From positions 1-7,179 of the forward strand of contig DASTSE010000041.1 of the NCBI GenBank assembly GCA_035760865.1: DNA of 7,179 bases, given 5' to 3'. The position numbers were made by a program, and so were the translations under genes. Positions 1 to 6,790 of this stretch are shown one piece after another (position 1 is the first letter of the stretch; every line of letters begins with the position of its first letter). The notes beneath the pieces are model-generated. The model worked only from the letters and a program-made list of their open reading frames with translations, was not told where the DNA came from and did no database searches. The stretch is from Dokdonella_A sp035760865. Its GTDB lineage: Bacteria > Pseudomonadota > Gammaproteobacteria > Xanthomonadales > Rhodanobacteraceae.

Positions 1-1335
1 CGCGAGCGAGGCGGGGTCGAGCTGCGGCAGTATCTCGTCGGCGAAGCGCGCGACGAGCGCGTCCTCGCGCCACTCCGCGCGTTGCACGAGCGCGTGCATC
101 GCCGCGCGCGACTCGCCGCCTTCGCCGACGCATTCGAACGGTTTGTGCTCGCGGTATTCCATCAGCGCGTCGAACGCGGGAGCGAGCGCCTCGTCGTCGA
201 GCAGGTTGCGCCCGAAGATCGCGAGCAGGCGCGGCTTGGGCATGAACGGGGCGAGCGCGAGGAATACGAAGTGGCACTTCGGGCACTGGCCGCACCAGCG
301 GTCGGCCGGCTTCGGGCCGAGGATGCGGAAATTGCGGTTGCAGCTCGAGAACACGTCGTCGTAGCGCGATGTGCGCGCGAAGCGCTCGGCGACCGCGAGT
401 TCGGACAACGGGCGCAGCAGCGAGTAGTAGTCGAGCGCAGGCGAGACGAGCGCATGCAGGCGTTCGTGCAGGCCGCGCTCGAAGTCCCAGCCCTTGCTCC
501 ACTGGTGGTTGACCGGCTGGCCGTCGTATTCGAGCGTCGCGCTCGACGCCGAGCGCTCGTTCGAGAACGCGATCGCGTCGTAGCCGTACAGCACCGCGGC
601 GACGGCGAGGATCGCCGAATTGATCGCGGTGACCGGGATGTGGCCGTTGTAGGCGCCCTGCTTGTTGTACTCGAACAGCAGCGGCGACAGCTCGCGCCGG
701 ATGTTCAGCGTCGGCAGCCCCGTGCGCGCGGCGCATGCCGCGATCAGCGGCGAGTTGCCGACCCACACCGCGGTCGCATCGACGCCCGCGGCCTTGAGGA
801 TCTCGACGCTGACGAGCGAATCCTTGCCGCCGCCGATCGGCACGAGCGTGCGCCGCGGCGAGGAGCTGCCCTCTGTGGGAGCGGCGGAAGCCGCGATGCT
901 CTTGCCTGATGCGTCCGAAAGCATAGCGCCTGAAGCCGCTCCCGCGGCCGGCACATCGGGCGATGCGCCGGCCGGAAACCGGATGCGCCCACGCAGATCG
1001 AGTTTGTTGTGGTACGCGAACTCGCCGAGCCCATTCAGGTAGAGCGCATCGAGGAACGCCGCGGTCGCCGCATCGGGCACGCGCGTCTCGATGCGCAGTT
1101 CGCGCGGCACGCCGGCCTTGTAGTAGCTGACGCCGGCGATTAAGTGCAGCAGGTCGAGCGCGGCATCGAGCGCCGGCGCGCGCGCGGGATCGAGCGCGGG
1201 CGCGTCCGGGAACGCGATGCGTTCGACGAGTTCCGCGCCGTCGTCGAACGCGTAGACGAGTTCGGCGACGCCATCGGCATGGCCGCGGCGGACGAAGCGG
1301 AACGCGCGTGCAGTGCGCGGGTCGAAGGCGCTCAT
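1..1335 (-). CDS. murL: UDP-MurNAc-L-Ala-L-Glu epimerase MurL, C-terminal end cut by window edge
   Basis: The frame is open from an ATG at 1335 to the left edge, giving 445 codons with no stop. The protein has a PP-loop (ATP pyrophosphatase) motif IGGGKDS at residues 167-173 and a cysteine cluster WCGQCPKCHF at 347-356, with a further Cys at 332 (SSCNRNF). I recognise the whole as MurL of Xanthomonas, known to use ATP to convert the L-Glu of UDP-MurNAc-L-Ala-L-Glu to D-Glu in the cytoplasm, so that MurD2 plus MurL replace the usual glutamate racemase plus MurD route. Usual length is about 450 residues, so little is missing. The start is fixed by GGAG six bases upstream and by an ATGA overlap with the preceding small ORF. 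Residues about 131-154 are Ala/Ser-rich and come from a REP-like repeat inside the gene. It lies third in a chain after lysAC; murD2 is expected next. Family assignment is from memory of the motif pattern, not a search. Confidence 0.82.
   Translation of the reverse strand, partial: MSAFDPRTARAFRFVRRGHADGVAELVYAFDDGAELVERIAFPDAPALDPARAPALDAALDLLHLIAGVSYYKAGVPRELRIETRVPDAATAAFLDALYLNGLGEFAYHNKLDLRGRIRFPAGASPDVPAAGAASGAMLSDASGKSIAASAAPTEGSSSPRRTLVPIGGGKDSLVSVEILKAAGVDATAVWVGNSPLIAACAARTGLPTLNIRRELSPLLFEYNKQGAYNGHIPVTAINSAILAVAAVLYGYDAIAFSNERSASSATLEYDGQPVNHQWSKGWDFERGLHERLHALVSPALDYYSLLRPLSELAVAERFARTSRYDDVFSSCNRNFRILGPKPADRWCGQCPKCHFVFLALAPFMPKPRLLAIFGRNLLDDEALAPAFDALMEYREHKPFECVGEGGESRAAMHALVQRAEWREDALVARFADEILPQLDPASLA
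875..945. repeat. REP-like imperfect inverted repeat inside the murL coding sequence
   Basis: Two 26-base arms, 875-900 and 920-945, match each other as reverse complements at 20 of 26 positions and are separated by 19 bases. Both outer ends carry the GNGGGAGCGGC core (GTGGGAGCGGC at 875-885), which resembles the palindromic intergenic repeats common in Xanthomonadaceae and pseudomonads. The left arm also holds its own small hairpin, GCGGC-GGAA-GCCGC, at 881-894. The element keeps the murL frame open and encodes roughly residues 131-154 (Ala, Ser, Gly-rich), just before the PP-loop. Membership of a named repeat family is inference. Confidence 0.75.
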
Positions 1336-1460
1336 GGGTTTCTCCCCCTCTCCCCGCCGGGGAGAGGGCCGGGGTGAGGCGACGTGTCTGGAAACGCACT
1401 CACGATCTGCGCCAACACCTCGTCGACCTTGCGTGCGGAGCGCAGCGTGCGGGTGCTCAC
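1332..1460 (-). CDS. 42-residue ORF of unknown function between lysAC and murL
   Basis: The frame starts at a GTG whose GTGA overlaps the lysAC stop codon, has GGAGG seven bases upstream, and ends in a TGA overlapping the murL ATG (ATGA). The first 25 residues (STRTLRSARKVDEVLAQIVS and on to AFPD) look like an ordinary basic-then-amphipathic protein start. The remaining stretch, SPHPGPLPGGERGRNP, is the translation of an intergenic-type palindromic repeat and is unlikely to be a selected protein sequence. I do not recognise a family. It may be the stub of an older gene cut short by the repeat, a short peptide whose role is to couple translation of murL to lysAC, or a chance frame. The strong Shine-Dalgarno and the two overlaps argue that it is at least translated. 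Protein function is unknown. Confidence 0.45.
   Translation of the reverse strand: MSTRTLRSARKVDEVLAQIVSAFPDTSPHPGPLPGGERGRNP
1342..1345 (-). promoter_or_regulatory. Ribosome binding site of murL
   Basis: GGAG six bases before the murL ATG, read on the minus strand. It directly follows the 3' arm of the 10-bp hairpin, so part of the purine-rich initiation region is supplied by the repeat and could be masked or exposed by folding. Confidence 0.65.
1344..1379. repeat. Palindromic intergenic-type repeat with perfect 10-bp hairpin
   Basis: CCCTCTCCCC at 1346-1355 and GGGGAGAGGG at 1359-1368 form a perfect 10-bp stem around a 3-base loop, followed by GGGGTGAGG to 1379. This form (CCTCACCCC...CCCTCTCCCC...GGGGAGAGGG on the minus strand) matches a repeat scattered in many GC-rich proteobacterial genomes, whose translation gives PHPGPLP-GGERG. 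Here it is the end of the small ORF and its 3' edge touches the murL ribosome binding site. There is no U-run after the stem in either direction, so it is not a standard intrinsic terminator. Confidence 0.7.
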
Positions 1461-4075
1461 AACACCACCTCCGCCGCGGGCTCGCGCAGGTTGTAGCGGG
1501 ACGCCATCACCGCGCCGTAAGCGCCCGCCTGAGCGACGAGCAGCACGTCGCCCTCGCGGCACTCGGGCAGTCGGCGGTTCGCGCCGAGCACGTCGCCGCT
1601 CTCGCAGATCGGTCCGACGACCTGCACCATCGTCGCGGGCGCTTCATCGAGGCGGCTCAGGTTCACGATTTCGTGCCAGGCGTCATAGAGCGCGGGCCGG
1701 ATCAGCGAGTTCATGCCCGCGTCGACGCCGACGTAGTGCATGCCGCCCTTGCGCTTGGTCTGGGTCACGCGCGCGAGCAGTACGCCGGCGTCGGCGACGA
1801 GAAAGCGGCCCGGCTCCATCCACAGCGCGAACTGCGGGTACGCGCGCTTGACCTCGGCGAGCGACGCGCCGAGCGCGGCGAGATCGAGCGCGCGCTCGTC
1901 GGGGCGCGACGGCACGCCGAGGCCGCCGCCGATATCGAGCGATTCGATCCGGCTGGACCCTTCGGCGAGACTCGCGAGCTGCGCGTAGACCGAGCGCCAG
2001 TGGCCGGCGTCGAGGATGCCCGAGCCGAGGTGCGCATGCAGGCCGGTGATGCGCGCGCCGCGCTCGCGCGCGAGCGCACGGAACGCGTCGACCTGGTCGA
2101 GCGCGAGGCCGAACTTGGACGCGTCGCCGCCGGTGCGCACCTTGTCGTGATGCCCGCGACCGCTGCCGAGGTCGACGCGCAGGTGCAGCTCGCGCCGTTC
2201 GAACAGTTCGCCCCAGTGCTGCAGCGGATGCAGCGCGTCGAGCGTGACGCGCACGCCGAGCGCGAGCGCCGCCGCATACTCCTCGCGCGGCGCGAAGTTC
2301 GGCGTGAACAGGATGCGCTCCGTCGCGAGCTGCGGCAGCGCGGCGCGCACCGCCTCGACTTCGGCGAGCGAGACGCACTCGAACGCGAAACCTTCCTCGT
2401 GCAACGCGCGCAGGATCGCCGGATGCGGATTCGCCTTGAGCGCGTAGTGCCAGCGGTCGACGGCGCCGAGCGCCGCCGACGCGCGCGCCTGTGCGCGCAC
2501 CGCGTCGAGCGAGTAGACGTAGCGCGGCGACGCCTCGCCCGCGAGTCGCAGCAACGCGGCGCGCTCGCGCCGCCACCACGACGGGCGCGGCGTCGCCGCG
2601 GGTTCGCCGAGCTCGCGCCAGCTCGGTCCGAACACGGCGCCGTCCTCGACGCGCAAGGCGTCGGCGCGGATCAGCAGCGCGTGCAGGCGCGGGATGAGGT
2701 CGTCGGCGAGCGACTCGTCGACGACGAACGTGAGGTTGAGGTTGTTCGACGACTGACTGATCAGGTGCACGTCGAGCGCGCCGAACTCGGCGAGCACGCC
2801 GGACAGTCGGTGCAGCTGCGCGCGCATGCCGCGTCCGACGAGCGTGATCGCCGCGCATGGCGCGATCACCTTCACGCGGCAGATCTTCGCGAGGTCGGTC
2901 GCGAGGGCGGAGAGCACGTCGGAGTCGACGAGGTTCTCGGTCGGATCGAGCGACACGGTCACGTTCGTCTCGGCCGAGCCGATGAGGTCGACCGACAGGC
3001 CGTGGCGCTTGAACTCGGCGAACACGTCGGCGAGGAAGCCGACCTGCTGCCACATGCCGATCGTCTCCATCGACACGAGCGTGACGCCCTTGCGCGCGCT
3101 GATCGCCTTCACGCACGGCGCCGCGTCGGCGGCGACCGCGCGGATCTCCGTGCCCGCGAGTTGCGGCCGGTTGGTGTCCTTGATCACGAGCGGCACGCCG
3201 GCGCGGCGCAGCGGGCCGAGCGAGCGCGGATGCAGCACCTTCGCGCCGGTCGTCGCGATCTCCTGCGCTTCCTCGTAGTCGAGCCGGGCAAGCAGGCGCG
3301 CGTCGGGTACGACGCGCGGATTGGCGCTGAACATGCCGGGCACGTCGGTCCAGATCTCGACGCATTCGGCCTTGAGCATCGCGCCGAAGCAGCCGGCCGA
3401 GGTGTCCGAACCGCCACGACCGAGCAGCACGGTGCCGCCGTCGCCGTCGCGCGCGATGAAGCCCTGCGTGATGAACACCTCGCCGCGCGCGGCGAGCGCG
3501 GCGGCGAACGCGGGATCCGGCAGCGCGGGCACGGTCGCCGACAGGTGCCGCGCCCACGCGCCCTGGTTCGCGAGCGGTTGCGCGACGAGGTGCTCGCGCG
3601 CGTCGAGCCAGCGCGCTTCGAGCCCCTGCGTGCCGAGGAAGGCGGCGCCGAGCGTGCTCGACATGAGTTCGCCGAGCGCGTACACCTGGGCCTGCCACTC
3701 GAGCGCAGCCGACGCGCGTCGCGGGTCGACGATGAGCTGGTCGAGGCGGGCGAGCCAGCCGTCGAGCGCGTTGCGCGTCGGGAGCTCGAGCTCGCGCACC
3801 AGCGCGTTGTGCCGTTCGACGATGCCGACCTGCGCCTCGCGGCACGCGGCGGCGTCGGTGCGCGCTTCGGCGATCCGCTTGAGCATGTCGGTGATGCCCG
3901 ACAGCGCCGAGACGACGACGAGCACGTTGCGACCGCGCGCGCGGTGCGCGGCGGCGATGCGCGCGATCGTCTCCCAGCGCGCGCGGGTGGACACGCTGGT
4001 GCCGCCGAACTTGGCGACGACCCAGGGCCGGGCGATGGCAGGCGGCGCCTCGGCGGGCGCGGAAGCGGAACTCAA
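1457..4075 (-). CDS. lysAC: Bifunctional aspartate kinase / diaminopimelate decarboxylase
   Basis: This is an 872-residue fusion. Residues about 18-320 are the aspartate kinase domain, with KFGGTSV at 22-28 and GRGGSDTS at 219-226. Two ACT regulatory segments follow at about 330-470 (GFLADVFAEF and LDVHLISQSSNNLNLTF), normally the site of feedback control. Residues about 505-872 are a fold-III PLP decarboxylase: YALKANP at 544-550 with the cofactor lysine K547, HAHLGSG at 680-686, DIGGGLG at 714-720, EPGR at 754-757, CESGD at 824-828 and AGAYG at 850-854. All these motifs are intact in both halves. The enzyme phosphorylates aspartate (first step of the pathway to DAP, lysine, threonine and methionine) and decarboxylates meso-DAP to lysine, in the cytoplasm. 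The start is TTG, chosen because AGAAGGA lies six bases upstream and because the kinase motif begins at the usual distance. It heads a chain with the small ORF and murL. Confidence 0.95.
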   Translation of the reverse strand: MSSASAPAEAPPAIARPWVVAKFGGTSVSTRARWETIARIAAAHRARGRNVLVVVSALSGITDMLKRIAEARTDAAACREAQVGIVERHNALVRELELPTRNALDGWLARLDQLIVDPRRASAALEWQAQVYALGELMSSTLGAAFLGTQGLEARWLDAREHLVAQPLANQGAWARHLSATVPALPDPAFAAALAARGEVFITQGFIARDGDGGTVLLGRGGSDTSAGCFGAMLKAECVEIWTDVPGMFSANPRVVPDARLLARLDYEEAQEIATTGAKVLHPRSLGPLRRAGVPLVIKDTNRPQLAGTEIRAVAADAAPCVKAISARKGVTLVSMETIGMWQQVGFLADVFAEFKRHGLSVDLIGSAETNVTVSLDPTENLVDSDVLSALATDLAKICRVKVIAPCAAITLVGRGMRAQLHRLSGVLAEFGALDVHLISQSSNNLNLTFVVDESLADDLIPRLHALLIRADALRVEDGAVFGPSWRELGEPAATPRPSWWRRERAALLRLAGEASPRYVYSLDAVRAQARASAALGAVDRWHYALKANPHPAILRALHEEGFAFECVSLAEVEAVRAALPQLATERILFTPNFAPREEYAAALALGVRVTLDALHPLQHWGELFERRELHLRVDLGSGRGHHDKVRTGGDASKFGLALDQVDAFRALARERGARITGLHAHLGSGILDAGHWRSVYAQLASLAEGSSRIESLDIGGGLGVPSRPDERALDLAALGASLAEVKRAYPQFALWMEPGRFLVADAGVLLARVTQTKRKGGMHYVGVDAGMNSLIRPALYDAWHEIVNLSRLDEAPATMVQVVGPICESGDVLGANRRLPECREGDVLLVAQAGAYGAVMASRYNLREPAAEVVL
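1468..1472 (-). promoter_or_regulatory. Shine-Dalgarno site inside the lysAC 3' end
   Basis: GGAGG seven bases upstream of the GTG at 1460. It lies within the last codons of lysAC (the Glu-Val-Val-Leu end) and decides the start of the 42-residue ORF, suggesting coupled re-initiation at the GTGA overlap. Confidence 0.6.
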
Positions 4076-4081
4076 GGGACG

Positions 4082-4088
4082 TCCTTCT
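4082..4088 (-). promoter_or_regulatory. Ribosome binding site of lysAC supporting a TTG start
   Basis: AGAAGGA on the minus strand, six bases before TTG at 4075. No in-frame ATG lies near; the first internal Met (residue 64) is beyond the kinase motif, so the TTG start is required. Confidence 0.7.
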
Positions 4089-4108
4089 CGTGGCGCGACG
4101 GCGAGCGG

Positions 4109-4137
4109 ATTCTTTCTTGCAGCGCAGCAGAACGCAA
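4109..4137 (-). promoter_or_regulatory. Possible promoter for the lysAC transcript
   Basis: On the minus strand TTGCGT (4137-4132) and AAGAAT (4114-4109) are separated by 17 bases and lie about 20 bases upstream of the lysAC Shine-Dalgarno. The match to the sigma-70 consensus is partial (3/6 and 4/6), so this is a weak call. Confidence 0.28.
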
Positions 4138-4245
4138 TGGCATGGCCTTTCGCGGGCGCTGCGCGGGCACGACGGCGGCAATGCGCGGTTTCGATGCGTC
4201 CTGCCGCACAATCGCGCGCTGGCCCCGCCCTGCGATCGCCCGCAT

Positions 4246-5154
4246 ATGAACGAAAATCATGACGCCCGTGCCCATGTCCCGCGCCGTCGCCGCTATGCGC
4301 AGGTCGACGTGTTCACCGATCGCGCGGGCTACGGCAATCCGGTCGCGGTCGTGTTCGACGCCGACGACCTCGACGCGCACGCGATGCAGCACTTCGCCCA
4401 GTGGACGAACCTGTCCGAGACGACGTTCGTGCTCGCGCCGACGCGCGCCGATGCGGACTTTCGCCTGCGCATCTTCACGCCGCGGCAGGAGCTGCCGTTC
4501 GCGGGCCACCCCACCGTCGGCACCGTGCATGCCGTACTGGACGCGCGTGCGGACCTCGCCCGGCGCGACACGCTCGCGCTCGAATGCGCGGCCGGCCTGC
4601 TGCCCGTGCGCATCGAACGCGGCGACGGCCGTCGCATCTTCGTGCAGGCGCCCGCGGCGCGCCTCGATGCGCCGTCGGCGAGCCTGCACGCGGACTGCGA
4701 GCGCGTGCTCGGCGTGTCGCTGCCCGCCGATCCGCTGCCGCGCCTCGTCGACGTCGGCGCACGCTGGCTCGTGGTGCCGTGCACCGACGGCGCGTGCGTG
4801 CGCGCGCTGCGACCGGATCTCGCGGGCGTCGCCGCGCTCACGCAGCGCCACGACGATGCCGTCGGCCTGTGCGTGTTCGGACGCGAACGCGGCGACGCCG
4901 CGCTCGCGGTGCGCGCGTTCTGCCCCGCCGACGGCATCCCCGAGGACCCGGTCACGGGCAGCGCCAACGCCGCGATCGCGGCGTTCCTGCGCGAGGCGGG
5001 CTTGCTCGGCAGGATCGGCACGCGCTGGCGCGCGAGCCAGGGCCGCGAAATCGGCCGGGACGGCATCGTCGACGTCGTCGTCGATGCCGCGACGGGCACG
5101 ATCGAGATCGGCGGCCGTTGCGTCGGCTGCATCGAAGGCACGATGACGTCGTAG
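4246..5154 (+). CDS. PhzF-family isomerase/epimerase-like protein
   Basis: This 302-residue protein has the full PhzF pattern: YAQVDVFT near 17-24 with GNPVAVVFD at 30-38, NLSETTFV at 55-62 containing the expected catalytic glutamate E58 (equivalent to Glu45 of PhzF), LPFAGHPTVG at 83-92 and EDPVTGSAN at 233-241. The length is normal for the two-lobed diaminopimelate-epimerase-like fold. PhzF itself isomerises trans-2,3-dihydro-3-hydroxyanthranilate in phenazine synthesis, but most family members stand alone and have unknown substrates; no other phenazine gene is here, so a phenazine role should not be assumed. The ATG at 4246 is preferred although no clear Shine-Dalgarno precedes it. The frame is open upstream to 4090, but that extension looks unlike the family and would cross the lysAC promoter region. 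It is divergent from lysAC. Similarity of fold to DapF is notable beside a lysine gene, but a functional link is only a guess. Confidence 0.88.
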   Translation: MNENHDARAHVPRRRRYAQVDVFTDRAGYGNPVAVVFDADDLDAHAMQHFAQWTNLSETTFVLAPTRADADFRLRIFTPRQELPFAGHPTVGTVHAVLDARADLARRDTLALECAAGLLPVRIERGDGRRIFVQAPAARLDAPSASLHADCERVLGVSLPADPLPRLVDVGARWLVVPCTDGACVRALRPDLAGVAALTQRHDDAVGLCVFGRERGDAALAVRAFCPADGIPEDPVTGSANAAIAAFLREAGLLGRIGTRWRASQGREIGRDGIVDVVVDAATGTIEIGGRCVGCIEGTMTS

Positions 5155-5187
5155 GGCGGGTCGAGCCGCGCAGCGGCGAGTCCCGCC
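5155..5187. repeat. Palindromic repeat directly after the PhzF-family stop codon
   Basis: GGCGGG (5155-5160) pairs with CCCGCC (5182-5187), and GCCGC (5165-5169) with GCGGC (5173-5177), leaving a 4x4 internal loop and a 3-base apex. It starts at the first base after TAG. It may act as a factor-independent 3' end structure or simply be a REP-like intergenic repeat; no T-run follows on the plus strand, so an intrinsic terminator is not well supported. Confidence 0.5.
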
Positions 5188-5317
5188 GCCGCCCGCGCGG
5201 CACTTCGCGCCAGAGGCGGCACGCGCTCGCGTACTTCCCCGCGACGCCGCGGCTGTCCGCAGACGCGCGCGCGCAAGTCGGGCATGATCGACGCTTCGCA
5301 ACGCACGAGCAGGCGGC
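5188..5317 (+). other. Leader region of the amino acid transporter gene
   Basis: The 130 bases between the palindrome and the transporter start hold no gene I can support. CATGAT at 5283-5288 is a possible -10 box (4/6) at a plausible distance from the ATG, but no -35 partner is visible. The ribosome binding site is weak: only GCAGG lies close to the start. Confidence 0.3.
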
Positions 5318-6640
5318 ATGAGCGAACCGGGCGAATCGCAACCCCACGCGGTCGGCTACGCGCGCCGCCTCAATGCCTGGGACGCGGCGATGGTCGTCGT
5401 CGGCGGCATCATCGGATCGGGCATCTTCCGCACGCCGGCGTCGATCGCGAGCCAGACCGGCTCGGCCGGCGAGCAGTTGCTCGCCTGGGCCGTCGGCGGC
5501 GCGATCGCCCTGATCGGTGCGCTCTGCTACGCCGAACTCGGCACGCGTCGCCCGAACGCGGGCGGCGGCTACGTGAACCTGCGCGATGCGTTCGGACTCG
5601 TCATCGCGTTCGTCTACGGCTGGAACCTGCTCGTCGTCAACCATTCCGGCGCGATCGCCGCGGTCGCGACCGCCTTCGTCGAGTACGCCGCCGCGGCGCT
5701 CGGCGTCTCGCTCGCCGATCCTCGCCCGTACGCGGTCGGCACGATCGTGTTCCTCGCCGGCATCAACTGGTTCGGCATCCGCGCCGGATCGCTCACGCAG
5801 AACATCCTCACCGTGCTCAAGCTCGCCGCGATCGCGATCCTCATCGCGGCCGGCCTGTCCACGGGCGGCGCGCCGCCGCCGGCCGCGCCGGCGGGACCGA
5901 TCAGTCCGTTCGCGTTCGCCGGCGCGCTGATGCCGGTGCTGTTCTCGTACGGCGGCTGGTACTACGTCAACGACATCGCGGGCGAAGTGCGCGAACCGCA
6001 GCGCACGATCCCGCGCGCGCTGATCTTCGGCATGCTGCTCGTCACCGCGTGCTACCTGCTCGCGAACCTCGCCTATCTCGCCGTGCTCGGCCACGAGGGA
6101 CTCGCCGCGAGCAAGGCGCCGGCCGCCGACGTCATGCGACATGCGTTCGGCGAAACCGGCGCACGCGTGATCGCGGCCGGCATCGCGATCTCGACGCTCG
6201 GCTTCGTCAACATCTCGATGATCGGCGCCGCGCGCGTGTTCCAGGTCATGGGCGCGGACGGCGTGTTCTTCCGTTCGGCCGGCATCCTGCATCCGCGCTG
6301 GCGCTCGCCGAACATCGCGTTGATCCTGCTCGCCTCCGCCGCGTGCGTGCTCGCGTTCACCGGCTCGTTCGATCAGTTGCTGAACTACTCGACCGTCGGC
6401 GACTGGCTCGGCATGGCCGCGGTCGTCTCGACGCTGTTCTGGTACCGCCGCCACCAGGCCGCCGACGCGGCGACGTTCCGCACGCCGTGGTACCCGCTGC
6501 TGCCGATCGCGTTCCTCCTCGTCGTCGCGGGCGTCGTCGGCACGACCATCTGGCAGCACCCGCGCGACGCGGGCATGGGCGCGCTGATCACGCTCGCGGG
6601 CCTGCCGGTCTACCTCATCTGGCGCCTGTTGCCGCGCTAG
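5318..6640 (+). CDS. APC-superfamily amino acid permease (LAT/SteT-like)
   Basis: This 440-residue inner-membrane protein has about twelve hydrophobic segments, roughly at 24-43, 53-73, 93-125, 138-155, 162-180, 197-220, 233-255, 283-305, 331-348, 355-375, 392-412 and 419-437. The first segment carries GGIIGSGIF (29-37), the substrate-binding unwound helix motif of the APC superfamily. YAELGTRRPNAGGGYV (71-86) follows segment 2, and the sixth segment has FSYGGWYYVNDIAGEVREP (209-227), typical of L-type transporters and the Bacillus Ser/Thr exchanger SteT. The family moves amino acids by exchange or proton symport; the substrate cannot be read from sequence. The length is normal and the frame intact. 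The ATG at 5318 places a 20-residue hydrophilic N-terminus before segment 1. It lies 163 bases after the PhzF-family gene, so it is probably transcribed separately. Confidence 0.92.
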   Translation: MSEPGESQPHAVGYARRLNAWDAAMVVVGGIIGSGIFRTPASIASQTGSAGEQLLAWAVGGAIALIGALCYAELGTRRPNAGGGYVNLRDAFGLVIAFVYGWNLLVVNHSGAIAAVATAFVEYAAAALGVSLADPRPYAVGTIVFLAGINWFGIRAGSLTQNILTVLKLAAIAILIAAGLSTGGAPPPAAPAGPISPFAFAGALMPVLFSYGGWYYVNDIAGEVREPQRTIPRALIFGMLLVTACYLLANLAYLAVLGHEGLAASKAPAADVMRHAFGETGARVIAAGIAISTLGFVNISMIGAARVFQVMGADGVFFRSAGILHPRWRSPNIALILLASAACVLAFTGSFDQLLNYSTVGDWLGMAAVVSTLFWYRRHQAADAATFRTPWYPLLPIAFLLVVAGVVGTTIWQHPRDAGMGALITLAGLPVYLIWRLLPR

Positions 6641-6761
6641 GGCGGACTCGCGCCTCGCGCTCGACCGGCCCTGCCGCTTGCGCCGGAGCGTGCTGCGACG
6701 CGCGCCAGGGCGATGCTCGGCACGCCCGGAACGCCATGCGACAATGCGAACATCACGCGCA

Positions 6762-6778
6762 TGCGGGCTCGACCCGCA
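6762..6778 (+). repeat. Short perfect hairpin in the leader of the [2Fe-2S] gene
   Basis: TGCGGG and CCCGCA form a 6-bp stem around a 5-base loop, ending 8 bases before GGAG. In such GC-rich DNA a stem of this size can arise by chance, so a regulatory role is not established. Confidence 0.35.
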
Positions 6779-6786
6779 CGCGGCAC

Positions 6787-6790
6787 GGAG
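6787..6790 (+). promoter_or_regulatory. Ribosome binding site of the [2Fe-2S] subunit gene
   Basis: GGAG seven bases upstream of the ATG at 6798. It fixes this start and thus shows that the Ala/Pro-rich N-terminal extension is translated. Confidence 0.7.

Larger units (their letters stand above)
4076..4245. other. Divergent intergenic region between lysAC and the PhzF-family gene
   Basis: These 170 bases lie between two genes transcribed away from each other, so promoters for both must be here. A weak candidate for lysAC is listed separately. For the plus-strand gene, CACAAT at 4207-4212 is a possible -10 box but has no recognisable -35 box at 17 bases. I see no lysine riboswitch: the lysAC leader is too short and lacks an evident multi-helix fold. 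Confidence 0.6.

Noticed and set aside
82..909. 275-codon plus-strand frame at the left end
   Set aside because: It is antisense to murL, whose PP-loop and Cys motifs show the true coding strand.
1346..1368. Intrinsic terminator between lysAC and murL
   Set aside because: The stem is strong but no U-run follows on either strand, and the gene starts are chained by overlaps, which argues for read-through.
1683..4211. 842-codon frame on the minus strand overlapping lysAC
   Set aside because: It is an out-of-frame reading of the same strand, dominated by Arg and Ala repeats without family motifs.
4090..4245. N-terminal extension of the PhzF-family frame to an ATG at 4090
   Set aside because: The added 52 residues resemble no PhzF N-terminus and overlap the region needed for the lysAC promoter and ribosome binding site.
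4076..4245. Lysine riboswitch ahead of lysAC
   Set aside because: The leader is too short once the promoter is allowed for, and no set of conserved helices could be seen.
1313..4249. 978-codon open frame on the plus strand
   Set aside because: It is antisense to lysAC, whose domains and motifs are complete. The product is Arg/Ala/Glu-rich with no recognisable domain, as expected of a shadow frame in very GC-rich DNA.
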